The notes beneath the pieces are model-generated. The model was not told where the DNA came from. It saw only the letters and a list, made by a program, of their open reading frames with translations, and did not search any database. A DNA stretch of 64,000 bases, taken from Pomphorhynchus laevis. Taxonomy: Eukaryota; Acanthocephala; Palaeacanthocephala; Echinorhynchida; Pomphorhynchidae. Shown in pieces: positions 43,169-52,962 of this stretch (position 1 is the first letter of the stretch; the number at the start of each line of letters is the position of its first letter). The position numbers and the translations under genes were made by a program. The stretch is taken from assembly GCA_012934845.2 (NCBI GenBank), contig WNNJ02002084.1, positions 62,001-126,000 on the forward strand, given 5' to 3'.

Positions 43169-44308
43169 ATGGGAGCCAAGAAGAAAAATCTACCAAAAGC
43201 CAAGCGAGCAATCTCTGTTGATACCGATAAAACCGGCAAGCTCGAGAACATACAAGTGGAATGCTCCGCTAGCGGCTGTCAAATCTGGACATCAGTAACA
43301 CATAATTGTGCTTTGGGTCAGGAAACTTGTGGCGGGCCACCGTTCTACTGCGGATTCTGTGCGGCGAAACAAATCAACTTGTTAATAAAACGATTAGAGC
43401 AATTGGAAATGGCATCGCAGCATGATCGAATTTCTCAAATTTCTGACAAATCTACTGAGACAGTGAAGGAGCCGCAAATTGTATCGCAGCAAGATGGATT
43501 TTGTCAAGTTTATGATAAATCTACCGAGACAGTGACGGAGCCGCAAATTGTTACAACTAATGTATATTCACTCCCCGACACCCCACGTCCCGTCCTTCCC
43601 GTCTCGTCTCTCAATACCTTGCATCCATCAATCAAAATCACCTCCACCAACCTCCACTATCCTTCCACTCATAACCTTTCCTCACATCGCTTGCCACCCT
43701 CTTTATTATCATTATCCTCTATGTCTCCCGTCGTCAAACCAAATCCCTCCAAATCATCAACTGCCAGCTCTTCTATCGTGATCTCACCTACTCACGTCAG
43801 TCGTCCTCCTTTACGGAAGCGCTTTGCTTCTCGTGATCGTTGCGTCATTGTCACTAATATCACGCCTTCTAACTCCTTATCTCCACAAGCACGTCTAGAC
43901 TACGATGTTTCCGCCTTCAGATCCATCCTCTCGTCTATTGTCTCTGCGGATAAACCTTCTATTTTCAAGGACATTTCTCCTGTCGCATTTATCCGTCTAA
44001 ACAAATCTTCTCAATCTAATCCTTTCCTGCCCCCTCTCCTAAAAATTATTTTCAAGCATCGCTCTCACGCGTCTTCTGTCCTCTCTCCACGATTTAAACT
44101 CATGTCATCTTCAACCATTCGAATTTTCCCCGATCGCGCCCCTTCTGAAATCGCTCAAATCTCTTCAGCCACCATCGAAAAACGTCGTCGCGAGGAAAAC
44201 GGCGAAACATCACTCTCCTTACGCTACATAGACGGAAATTTTCAAGTTGTCCACACCCGTCCCAAAATTCGATGGCGCTCCATCTCTCCTATGTGTCTTC
44301 TCCACTAG
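43169..44308 (+). CDS. Family A ORF1, RNA-binding protein of a LINE
   Basis: 379 residues, open throughout. I chose MGAKKK at 43169 because two other copies start similarly (MPKKAR, MGGRKK); the frame extends to 43055 without support. Finger at residues about 28-62: C-x4-C-x-I-W (CSASGCQIW), then FYCGFC. A repeated segment follows (DKSTETVKEPQIV / DKSTETVTEPQIV, about 20 residues), then a serine/proline-rich middle. The RNA-binding half has RDRCVIVTNI, DVSAFRSIL, FIRLNKS, PLLKIIFKHRSH and a basic tail ending KIRWRS. Expected role: binding element RNA in a cytoplasmic particle. ORF2 starts inside its last codons, overlapping by 37 bases. Confidence 0.8.
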   Translation: MGAKKKNLPKAKRAISVDTDKTGKLENIQVECSASGCQIWTSVTHNCALGQETCGGPPFYCGFCAAKQINLLIKRLEQLEMASQHDRISQISDKSTETVKEPQIVSQQDGFCQVYDKSTETVTEPQIVTTNVYSLPDTPRPVLPVSSLNTLHPSIKITSTNLHYPSTHNLSSHRLPPSLLSLSSMSPVVKPNPSKSSTASSSIVISPTHVSRPPLRKRFASRDRCVIVTNITPSNSLSPQARLDYDVSAFRSILSSIVSADKPSIFKDISPVAFIRLNKSSQSNPFLPPLLKIIFKHRSHASSVLSPRFKLMSSSTIRIFPDRAPSEIAQISSATIEKRRREENGETSLSLRYIDGNFQVVHTRPKIRWRSISPMCLLH

Positions 44309-47300
44309 ACTCTTTCGCCACAACACACGGTTTCCGCCTCGGCCTCCTTAATACTAGATCTATTCTCAATAAATCCGATCTTATCCTCAACCTATTCACC
44401 AAGCAATTCATTGATCTCTTCTGACTCACCGAATCCTGGCACTCAGATTCCGACGACCTTTCCATTCACCGTCTGCTCTCTACCGGTTGCTCCCTAGTCG
44501 AATCCGCCCGCCCCCTCAGCTCATGCCCTTCTAAATTCTCTAATCATGGCGACATTGTCGCATTCGCTCGTCACCCCGCGTCTCTTCGCAAAATCAATCC
44601 CCCTTTCAGTCCTTGCTCTTTTGAATTACTCACTTGTTATTCTAACCCGATCACTCTAGATCTCGCCATTGTATACCGTCCTGGTTCATCAGCTCCTACT
44701 GCCTTATTTTTTACCGAACTCGGTGACCTCCTTTCTCATTGTGCTTTGTCCTCAATCCCTTCACTCGTTCTAGGCGACTTCAATATCCGCCTAGACCGCC
44801 CCTCTTCCACGGATTCCATCCGGTTCATCAACATTCTATCCAACTACAATTACAAACTAATCTCCACTGCCCCCACACATATACTTCGTGGGGCACTCGA
44901 CATCATCGCTGTCCCCGATCATTTTGCTGCCTACACCTCACTGTCCATCTCTGATCCTGGTCTATCCGATCACTTTCTTATCACCCTTGATCTCACTCAC
45001 AACCACACCCCTCCTCACACACCTACAATTCTACGTCGCTCTTTGAGAAATCTTGACCTCTCCCTTCTCCGCTCTGCCTTACTCAAATCATCTCTATCAT
45101 TACCCACAATAACAAAATCATCTCCTCACGATCTCGCCTTTCTTTTCGACTCTGAACTCACATCCACTCTCGATATTCTCTTGCCCTTCAAGTATCACCC
45201 ACACCGTCGCTTGCACCGTGCCCCATGGTTTGACATCCAATGCCTACAATCAAAGCGTCGACTCCGCCATGCTTTTCGAGTCTATCACCGCTCTCTCAGA
45301 CGTGATTTCCGCTCGATCACTCCGTCTTTCCGTGATTCCTATCTTGCTCTTCGCCGGTCTCATCTCAACCTACTACGTACCAAATGCAACTCCTTCTGGC
45401 AGCATAAAATCATCACTTCATTCAACTCTAAGACTCTCTGGCATACTTTTAACTCAATCCTTGCTCGCTCCTCTTCGCCGTGCAACATCAATGCTAATGA
45501 TTATTCGTCATTTCTCCAGACTAAAGTATCCACGTTGCTCTCTCACATCCCGGTCTCCATCCTATCCAACTCTGCCCAGCCTAGCATCATCCTTCCGGAA
45601 CTCTTTCATCTTCTTCCCTGTATCACCTACAGAAGTATCATATGTCCTCATGTCCTTGCCCAACAAAACCTCACCTGCCGATCCCCTGCCTACTCACATA
45701 TTAAAATCTATATGCTCATCGATATCCCCATTTCTCACAACCTTGTTTAACTCGTCCATCCGCAGTCGTATCTTCCCTTCACACTGGAAATCCGCAATCG
45801 TTCGTCCCCTCCTTAAGAAACAATCGCTCGACCTGCTCAGCATTTTGTGAGTTTGAATTATTCCGTTGATTTTAAAAATGCATCTATTTTATCATTTGAA
45901 ATAACTTGTTATCTCGCATTATTCAAGAAGCGTATTTTATTTAAAAAAGAACCTAATTTAATGCTTAATAATTAATCCGATTAGATTAATGAATCCGACT
46001 CGTCATCCCATCGGGTCGGGATGACGAGTCGGATTCATCAAATGTTTAAATTATAATTAATTATTTCAATATTACAATATTTTAATTTTTTCAATTCGTT
46101 TGTTTCTTCTAATTGTATTATTATTTTGTTTTGGTTTAGATTAAATTATAATTTATTACTCTACTTTTACCTCCCTTCCTTCTAGCTATCGCCCTATTTC
46201 ATTACTCCCTACTCTTTCTAAGCTCTTAGAACGCCTAATCTTAATACAAATCAACGCTTATCTCTCCTCATCCAATCTCTACCCTCATTTCCAATCCGCT
46301 TTCCGCTCTAAGTCACTCGACAGAAATCGCATGCATAAAAGTGTACAACGACTTACTCATTTCTCGAGACAAGGCTCTATATAGTGTTCTCATCTCCCTC
46401 GACCTCTCCTCCGCATTCGACATTGTCGACCACTCTGTCCTCCTTTCTCGCCTTCGTTATGATTACGGCTTTTCCTCCTCCGTAGCATGGTTCGCCTCAT
46501 ATCTATCCGACCGTTCCTTTCGCGTCTGTTCTAACTCAACATCCTCCCCTCCTATCCCTATTTTTTGCGGGGTCCCACAAGGTTCAGTCCTAGGTCCCCT
46601 GCTTTTCTCTCTTCTGCTTGGCGATCTATCTCCGTTTATCAAACCTTACTCCTTTAAGGTCATGCAATATGCCGATGGCATTCTAATCTATGCTCATGCA
46701 CCCGCACATCGCATACACGGTATCGGCATTGATGCCTCCAACTGTCTTTCTTCTATCTACAAACGTCTCTCCAATCTCCATCTCGTTCTAAACCCCGAAA
46801 AGTCCAAAATAATGTGGATCCTCCCCCGTAAACCAAACATATCTCCTCCCACTGTATATTTTGCCTTATCGATCATACACAGTCCACAATCTCACTTTCT
46901 TAGGCTTCCATTTCGATGATCACCTTTCCCTTAAACCCTTCGTCCGTGACAAGGTCCGCTTATCTAACTTAATTCTCCGTGACATCCGCCGTATCTGCCC
47001 CCTTATCGACTTCCGTTCTTGTACGTCTCTTCTTTCATCGTTTCTTTTCCCTAAAATCGATTACTGCCTTAGCCTTTTCGCCAATTCTCCAAAATCCATC
47101 ATCCTACCCCTACAACGAATAATCAACACCGCCGTTCGAGTGCTCTTTCGTCTCCGTCGCTTCGACCACACATCCACATATTTTGCCCAACTCTCCTGGC
47201 CCACCATACACATCCGCATCAAACTCCGCCTTCTTCTCGTTACTTTTCGTCTCATCGCTGTCGGCTCCCCATCGTTCATCAACCTTTCCTTTCTTAGACG

Positions 47301-47480
47301 ATACTCGCCCCACCTCGCTATCGCTTCGTTCCTGTCATACCTTCTTACTCCACGTTCCTAATTACTCCAACAACTACGGTCTCTGATCCTTCCTCGTCGC
47401 CGCCTCACGCGCCTGGAATCAACTCCCTTTCGACGTCCGCCGCGTTCCCTCCTTTATCACATTCAAACACCTCATCCGTT
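44272..47480 (+). pseudogene. Family A ORF2, interrupted
   Basis: The ATG at 44272 matches the start used at 33067 in the sister copy. EN: FRLGLLNTRSIL, a stop at about 44422 where a coding codon is expected before LTESWH, VYRPGSSAP, LGDFNIRLDRP and GLSDHFLI. A frame change precedes RT (45218-45850, MSLPNKTSPADPLP, FPSHWKSAIVRPLLKK). A 334-base insert follows, then RT continues (YRPISLLPTLSKLLERL, LDLSSAFDIVDHSVL, CGVPQGSVLGPLLF, MQYADGILIYA). The second catalytic aspartate is glycine (YADG), so RT is dead on that ground alone. Confidence 0.85.
45839..46172. repeat. AT-rich insert with a 20-base hairpin inside family A RT
   Basis: A block of about 334 bases absent from the sister copy. It contains perfect inverted arms 45990-46009 and 46018-46037 (TGAATCCGACTCGTCATCCC and its complement) around an 8-base loop. 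No open frame, no visible target-site duplication. Confidence 0.75.
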
Positions 47481-47530
47481 CAATATTCTCGACACCTGAT
47501 TCACAGTCTTGCTTTTGTGTGGTCATGTAA

Positions 47531-47546
47531 GCGTGCGCTGGCACGC
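47531..47546 (+). promoter_or_regulatory. Family A 3'-terminal hairpin
   Basis: GCGTGC-GCTG-GCACGC, identical to 1021-1036 and 29 bases before the element's end. Confidence 0.6.
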
Positions 47547-47575
47547 ATTTGCCACCTTAAAATAAATCCTTTTTT

Positions 47576-47890
47576 ATGTACATAAAAAATCACTTAGTTA
47601 ATGCAATGGTTGAAACCGGGAGTACCAACAATCTCATTCGTTCCGACGTTGCTTGCAAACTTAAATTAAGTTACGATTCTCGCTACAAAGATGTAGTAAT
47701 AATGGCTATGGCAAAAATAGCGACATCAACAAAGGGGACGATGCGAGAAGATATTGTCTTTTTCGATCAATCGTATAAGTCGGTGTCATTTGGAGTACTT
47801 TACAATCTATGTGCTGAATGCATACTCGGTCAGAGATTTTTGGACGATATAAATATATATCTTTTTCGTTGTCCGGAACTGAATCACTAG
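47576..47890 (+). pseudogene. Gypsy aspartic protease remnant
   Basis: Retropepsin-like segment AMVETGSTNNLI, where the usual active-site D-T/S-G has become E-T-G. The later hydrophobic strand (ECILGQRFLDDINI, corresponding to the usual ILG-DFL) is clear. The first codons are completed by the gag side of the family A insertion. Loss of the catalytic aspartate suggests inactivity. Confidence 0.75.
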
Positions 47891-48330
47891 ATTCTATCAA
47901 CGCAATTACAACTATGCGATTACCACCTTTAAAACTTTTCTCAGACGATGCCAAAGCATGGAACACGATTGCAACGAAAGAGCAGTCAATGTATATAAAG
48001 TTAAACGCTTCCTTATTGAAGATATAGTTGATCAAATTAGTCAATATACGATTTATACTGATATTGATCTTACATTGGCTAATTATCAAGTTCCCATGGA
48101 CGGGCCTGAAATTGCTTTTACTGCTTTTGAAGCAGTTGGATCTTTATATGAATTCTGCAAAATACCGTTTGGGCTAACAAATGCCGTACCAGCTTTCCAA
48201 CGAGTTTTGAATACAATCTTTTCTGACAAACATTTGGAGGAAACTTATGCCTATATCGACGACGTAGTGATATACGGAAAAGATAAGGATGAGCACGGCC
48301 GAAATTTAACGAGTTTCATTTAAATCGTAA
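47891..48330 (+). pseudogene. Gypsy reverse transcriptase fragment
   Basis: The plus strand reads IYTDIDLTLANYQVPM, FEFCKIPFGLTN-like (YEFCKIPFGLTNAVPAFQR) and TYAYIDDVVIYGK. These are the palm motifs of Ty3/gypsy RT with the YIDD catalytic pair. The fingers are deleted or replaced by 47890-48000. A stop follows at 48321. Confidence 0.8.
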
Positions 48331-48639
48331 GAAAATACAATATTTTGTTAAATACAGACAAGACAATAAGTGCAACATATAGGACAAGCTTATTTAGCTA
48401 TCAATATTCTAAAAATGAAACAAACCTGATCCCGAACGAGTAAAATGTCTAAAATCTCTTCGATTGATTAAATGCAAGCAGTCATTAGACTAGTAATCGA
48501 CTTATTACAACTAGTAATGTGCTTATTTTCACACTATTCTAAATGGATTAAAGACTTTTCTTTCAAAACACGTGCTCTCGTTGAAGTACAAATATTTCCG
48601 ATAACATGTGAGACTAAAAATTCGTTTAAATATATTCAA

Positions 48640-48930
48640 ATCTAATCTACTTAACGTTGGAACAGTTGATTTCTCTATTAAATTTACTGTCGAGACTGAC
48701 GCATCCAATTATTATGTTGAAGCAGTACTTTCTCAGCATCATAAATCTATCGCTTATATGTTAGATAAAACGGCGATACATCAGTCATCTATTAAGAAGA
48801 ATGTCTCTGACATAATACTTGCCTTGATACATTGGATACGTGGGACAAAAGTTTACAGTGATAAGCGATCACCACAAACTGCACCGGTTTGTGGTGCTCG
48901 TCTATAAAGATCTAAAAACGTTGCAACATT
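48640..48930 (+). pseudogene. Gypsy RNase H fragment
   Basis: FTVETDASNYYVEAVLSQ, then SIAYMLDKTAIHQSSIKKN (where E-Y-KE is usual), and after a frame change KFTVISDHHKL. This is the gypsy RNase H order. It ends at about 48930, close to the start of a family C copy. Confidence 0.7.
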
Positions 48931-48990
48931 TTTTTGGAAAACGAAAAAGTGAGTATCGGTGCTTCAAACAACTTTCAAATTCAAACAAAT

Positions 48991-50050
48991 ATGGAACAGA
49001 ATTTAAGTATTTCCAATGTAATTTCGTCTCTAACAACACCTAAGGTAAGAGATTTGTTGTCTCATGATCACGAGTGTAATGGGGTTATTCCCCATACCCA
49101 AGCTTAGAAATCTAATAATTATTAAATTGGCCGAACCTATTGGAAGACATAATTTGTACAACATTTTCCCGCGAAGCTTCGCAGAACAGAATAAAAAAGA
49201 ATATTATTCAACACGGTAAGGTACTACGAGACCGAGGTTATAATTTACTTTACTACCTCTGATTTGGCTAATGCATATAAAGATTTCTTTCATAACAATC
49301 TTTCGAAATTTGGTAGCCTGATTTCAAAGCCTATCATGGCTTTCTTGAAAATAATGAATCTCCCTCTTCACTTGGAGCAAAATGACATTGATGACCTTCA
49401 AGTACTTTTCAAAGTCTCTAATTTTCGCCCCATTAAAGGGAAGAATGGACTACCTATTCCGATAGGTTTTGTCTCGACTCCCACCGACATTGCCGAGGCG
49501 TTAACCAAAACGTCCGGCAACCCGTTTCTGGGTTTTAATTGAAAGTTCCTATTTCTTAGCAATGATAATATGACCTTCCACCACTGCAATCTCTGTCATG
49601 GATGAAGGCACTGGGCCTCAATGTGTAAGGCAGAGAAGATCTGTGGCTACTGATCCTCTAAAGAATGTATCGACATCGGGGACAATGTTCCTTTACCCCG
49701 CGATGTGTTAACTGCTCTGGTCCACATCCCTCCTGGTCAGGTGATGTGAGGCTTTTAAGGCGTATCGTCTCAAATTCTGTCCTTCACGTACAGTTAAAAC
49801 TAATGCTAGTTATGCTGAAACTATCGGTAGGATGACTGACACGGACATTATACGTCTTTTCGATGCTCAAAAGCAAGCTATTTAGGACAAATACAGCAAC
49901 TCATCAACAGTCAGTCCGCACTGCTATATTCATCTCCAATGATCTCTCCAGCAACTATTACAGAGTCAAAGAAACGAGGGGCTCCGGCCAACACCGTGCC
50001 TCCATGAAAGGTAGGCAGACTACTCAAGGACAAGTCCAGGAAAGCCTCTA
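48991..50050 (+). pseudogene. Family C ORF1 remnant
   Basis: The first ATG is at 48991 (MEQNLSIS), with a stop after 37 codons. The conserved core is at 49264-49542 (NFRPIKGKNGLPIPIGFVS, GNPFLGFN). Zinc knuckle pieces (CNLCHG, CSGPHPSW-like) follow in other frames at 49570-49780, and the tail has MTDTDIIRLF (about 49830). Confidence 0.7.
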
Positions 50051-50179
50051 ACACGGGAAATGAAGATATTGCCCGTGGGCAAGTGCCCACCATGGACAGA
50101 GTTAGTAGATGGAAGGGCAAACCTTCCGCCCCTAGCTCTGTCTAGGGATGAAGTAATCCCGCCCAGTTTACTGAACACA

Positions 50180-52470
50180 ATGCAGAGTACTCATGAGCCT
50201 ATTTCACTGAATATCCTTCAGTGGGATTCGGGAGGTGCTTCTGCCCTTAGACTTCTATCTGATAGAGATGCAGATGTTATAATGCTCCAGGAGACGCGGT
50301 CTATCCGTCTCCCCCAGGACATTACTCGATTCACCCTAAGCACATCTGCTCACACTATACTCCGTATCTAACCCATCACTCTTCTTCATCTCAAGGTCTT
50401 TTAACCTTAGTTAAATGCTCCTTAAGGTCTTCCCTCCTACTAAATTTCTTGTCCAGCCCTGTCTTGTTTAGTTATTTCACTCTGTAAGAACGGTAAACGC
50501 CTCAGCCTAGCCTATATCCCCTTCCTTTCATTGCACATCAACGAAGTCACTACTCGACTTATTACTGCTCCATGATAGGTGGTAGCTGAAATTACACTGT
50601 ACGGAGCAGTCGCGACAACATCTGTCCACCTATCATGACTTGATTCGTTTGCGGATAGAAGAGGATACGCTGCTTCGAAGGAGATTCCACTTTTATCCTA
50701 TCAGAGTGATTTTCTTTCAGGCAGCTATCCAACGCTTCCCTCGAATTGGTAATGAGAGTCTAACCGAATTTAATTCCTATCTCTCTTCGCAAGCTTCCGC
50801 GATACTTTCGACTACCTATAAAGGTCGTATTTACAGTCCCACTCCGACAAAACTCGAGACAATAGCGTATATGCTCCGTCTTTCCAACCTCTCTATGCTT
50901 CTGCCAGACAAGTTATCTCGAAAGAATATTGGATCACTAGATATAGGTTCCAACTGGCTTAGGATAGGGCAAGCATTGCTTATCTTAATCTAGCCCAGTC
51001 TTCCTTCTGAAGATATTCAAGAAAAAGAAGTTTGTCTGTTGGAAGGATAAAGCATTGCGCTGGATTGGAAAAATAGGTCTTGATAAAGTGTTGGAGGAGT
51101 CACTATCCCTACATAATTATGGAGTCCCCAATCACCTCAACCAATCCCGCCATGGGGAGACTTTAGGAGTAGAGACATATCTGTCACAGATATTCTTAAC
51201 TCTCGGGGGCCCCTCCTGGGCACCTCCAAATCCGTCTCTCCACTTTATTCTCGTGTATGTCAGCTTCTGACATCCGAACAAAGAAGAGAAGTGGCCGTCA
51301 CTATGCTTTTAGCCCCCCCCATCCGATGTGGCCGGCGTCAACATTAGTAGGAGAATTTTTATCCCTAAGCAAAATCCGGTCTCTTGCCCTAAAGACCTGC
51401 GGCCCATTTCAATTCAGAATTCCCTCGTGTCGATTTACGAGAAAGCGCTTGCGCGTAAAATCTGCAATCACTTAAGTAGGCGAAATTTAATCCCACCTGG
51501 TTTCCATGGGTTCGTCAAAGGTCGCTCGGTCCATTTAGCTGTAGGTGAAGTGTATCAGTTCTGTCAGGAGAATAGTAATCAACTTGTTGTGGCTGTTTTC
51601 CTTGATTTTTCTGCTGCATTTGATCGCATCTCTATTCCCTTTGTTATCTCTTCTCTCAGGTCTTTGGGTTGCTTGCGAGAATTGTTAACAGAATGGAGGT
51701 ATTGCTGTACACCAAGCGATTCTTTTATGAAGATGACCTTGATGCGCGTAAGTTCTACCCTATTACGGGTGTGCCCCAAGGCTCCCATCTTTCTCCTATT
51801 TTGTTTCTAGCTGCATCCATTGAACGCTTCAAAATATATAAACGCGTACAACATATAGTAATATACGCTGATGATACCACTTCCCTGTTCTCTGGACGCA
51901 GGTGCAAAGTCATAGTCTCGGACGTCAGCTGATTCTTTCTAAGATTAAAAGACCAGTTAACCTGGTCCAATCCAATTTTAAACTCCGCTAAATCGCAGGT
52001 GGTTTTATTCCATGGCAGCCCAACAGCAAAGCAAAAACTTAAGAGATTAGCATTCTCTGCCCTCTTCTCCATTTTGACTAATCAACCACTTCCTACCTTC
52101 ACGAGACGAGTAAAATACCTGGGGTTCACCGTTACGGTGAACTGGTTGGCGAAAGCTGACTTGGTTAGACTTAATTGTATCCTGAAGAGAGTTAGGTGGG
52201 TCCTAAAACGGGCTCCGCATCTGTCATTGAAAGGGAAAACCCAAGTGCGCCTCTGGGTACTTGGGCCATCTCGGAATTAGTCTTTTTTTCTAGAGCACGT
52301 TCCCCAGAGCAAAGGCAAAGGTTTCTCAAGCTCCTCGTCTCTTGTTTACCCAGCATAGTTCGCCTCGACTGGACTCTTCGGGGTGGGTTTAAAGACTTCG
52401 GGTGGTTTAGTCGGAAGGCGGCGTGTTGGATTGGTGGGAGGGCTCAGATCCCACTGCACCTGATGCCGTA
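50180..52470 (+). pseudogene. Family C ORF2 remnant
   Basis: Starts MQSTHEPISLNILQW at 50180. EN is cut short: most of the region with GDFN is deleted at about 50510. The linker follows (50640-50993). RT is at 51328-51932 (VAVFLDFSAAFDRI, GVPQGSHLSPILF, IYADDTTSLF). The C-terminal region with MVLFHGSPTAKQK and VKYLGFTVTVNWL runs on to about 52470. Several frame changes. Confidence 0.8.
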
Positions 52471-52544
52471 TGTTATTTTCGTATTTACTTCAAACATGCA
52501 CCGACAACGAGAGAAATTCATTCAGGGTGATGAATATTTTTAGG

Positions 52545-52860
52545 TTGGGTAAAATGTATAATATTGGATACACGCCACTTTTAAAAGTTGTTCTGAATTC
52601 AGATGTGGTGTGTTCCTTAGCTCTACGTAACGGGTTTCGTCTAGCAGGGACCAACATCTTTATGAGAAAAGATCTCTTACCAGAGGAAAGAAAATTACAG
52701 AAAGCGGCACTCACTGAACTTAAGAATCGTGAAGCGAACGGTGAATGTAATTTGATTATTAAAAATTTTCGAGTAGTGCGGCGCAGAATCTCTATACGTT
52801 TTTGGATCCGTTCCAAACCTTCAGAAGTGAGCAAGGATGCTGTTCGTCTACTCTGTGTCG
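52545..52860 (+). pseudogene. Family B ORF1 C-terminal remnant
   Basis: Contains RLGK, TPLLKVVLNS, MRKDLLPEERK and a basic end (VVRRRISIRF), aligning with 23185-23455. The finger half is missing by 5' truncation. Confidence 0.7.
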
Positions 52861-52962
52861 CACCACCTATAATCTCATCTAAGTTTTTTATCCGAAAAAT
52901 TATACCTCCGTTACTATGGGGTCGGTCCCGACGTAGTTTAGTCTACGAACATCTTCCCCAAT

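Larger units (their letters stand above)
42859..47574 (+). mobile_element. Family A LINE, full-length, nested in gypsy
   Basis: Element limits are well defined by the flanking TATGTA duplication. The 5' end is AAAAAATTTAGGTTTC. The 5'UTR carries the motif at 42888-42907 and short repeats (43000-43105). ORF1 is 43169-44308, ORF2 starts at 44272, and the 3' hairpin (47531-47546) and tail end at the duplication. ORF2 has a stop at about 44422, a frameshift and a 334-base insert (45839-46172). Confidence 0.9.
41989..48950 (+). mobile_element. Ty3/gypsy LTR element, internal part, split by a family A LINE
   Basis: Plus-strand order: gag (41989-42858), a 4.7 kb family A insertion (42859-47574), protease (47576-47890), RT (about 48000-48325), RNase H (about 48640-48930). 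The insertion is flanked by TATGTA on both sides (42853-42858 and 47575-47580). The gypsy frame reads straight through when it is removed. No LTR, primer-binding site or integrase is visible. Many stops and a changed protease active site make it dead. Confidence 0.8.
48991..52485 (+). mobile_element. Family C LINE, decayed copy
   Basis: ORF1 remnant (48991-50050) and ORF2 remnant (50180-52470) in the same order as the copy at 6061. Its 5' end lies against gypsy RNase H. Its 3' end is replaced at about 52485 by a 5'-truncated family B copy. Confidence 0.8.
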
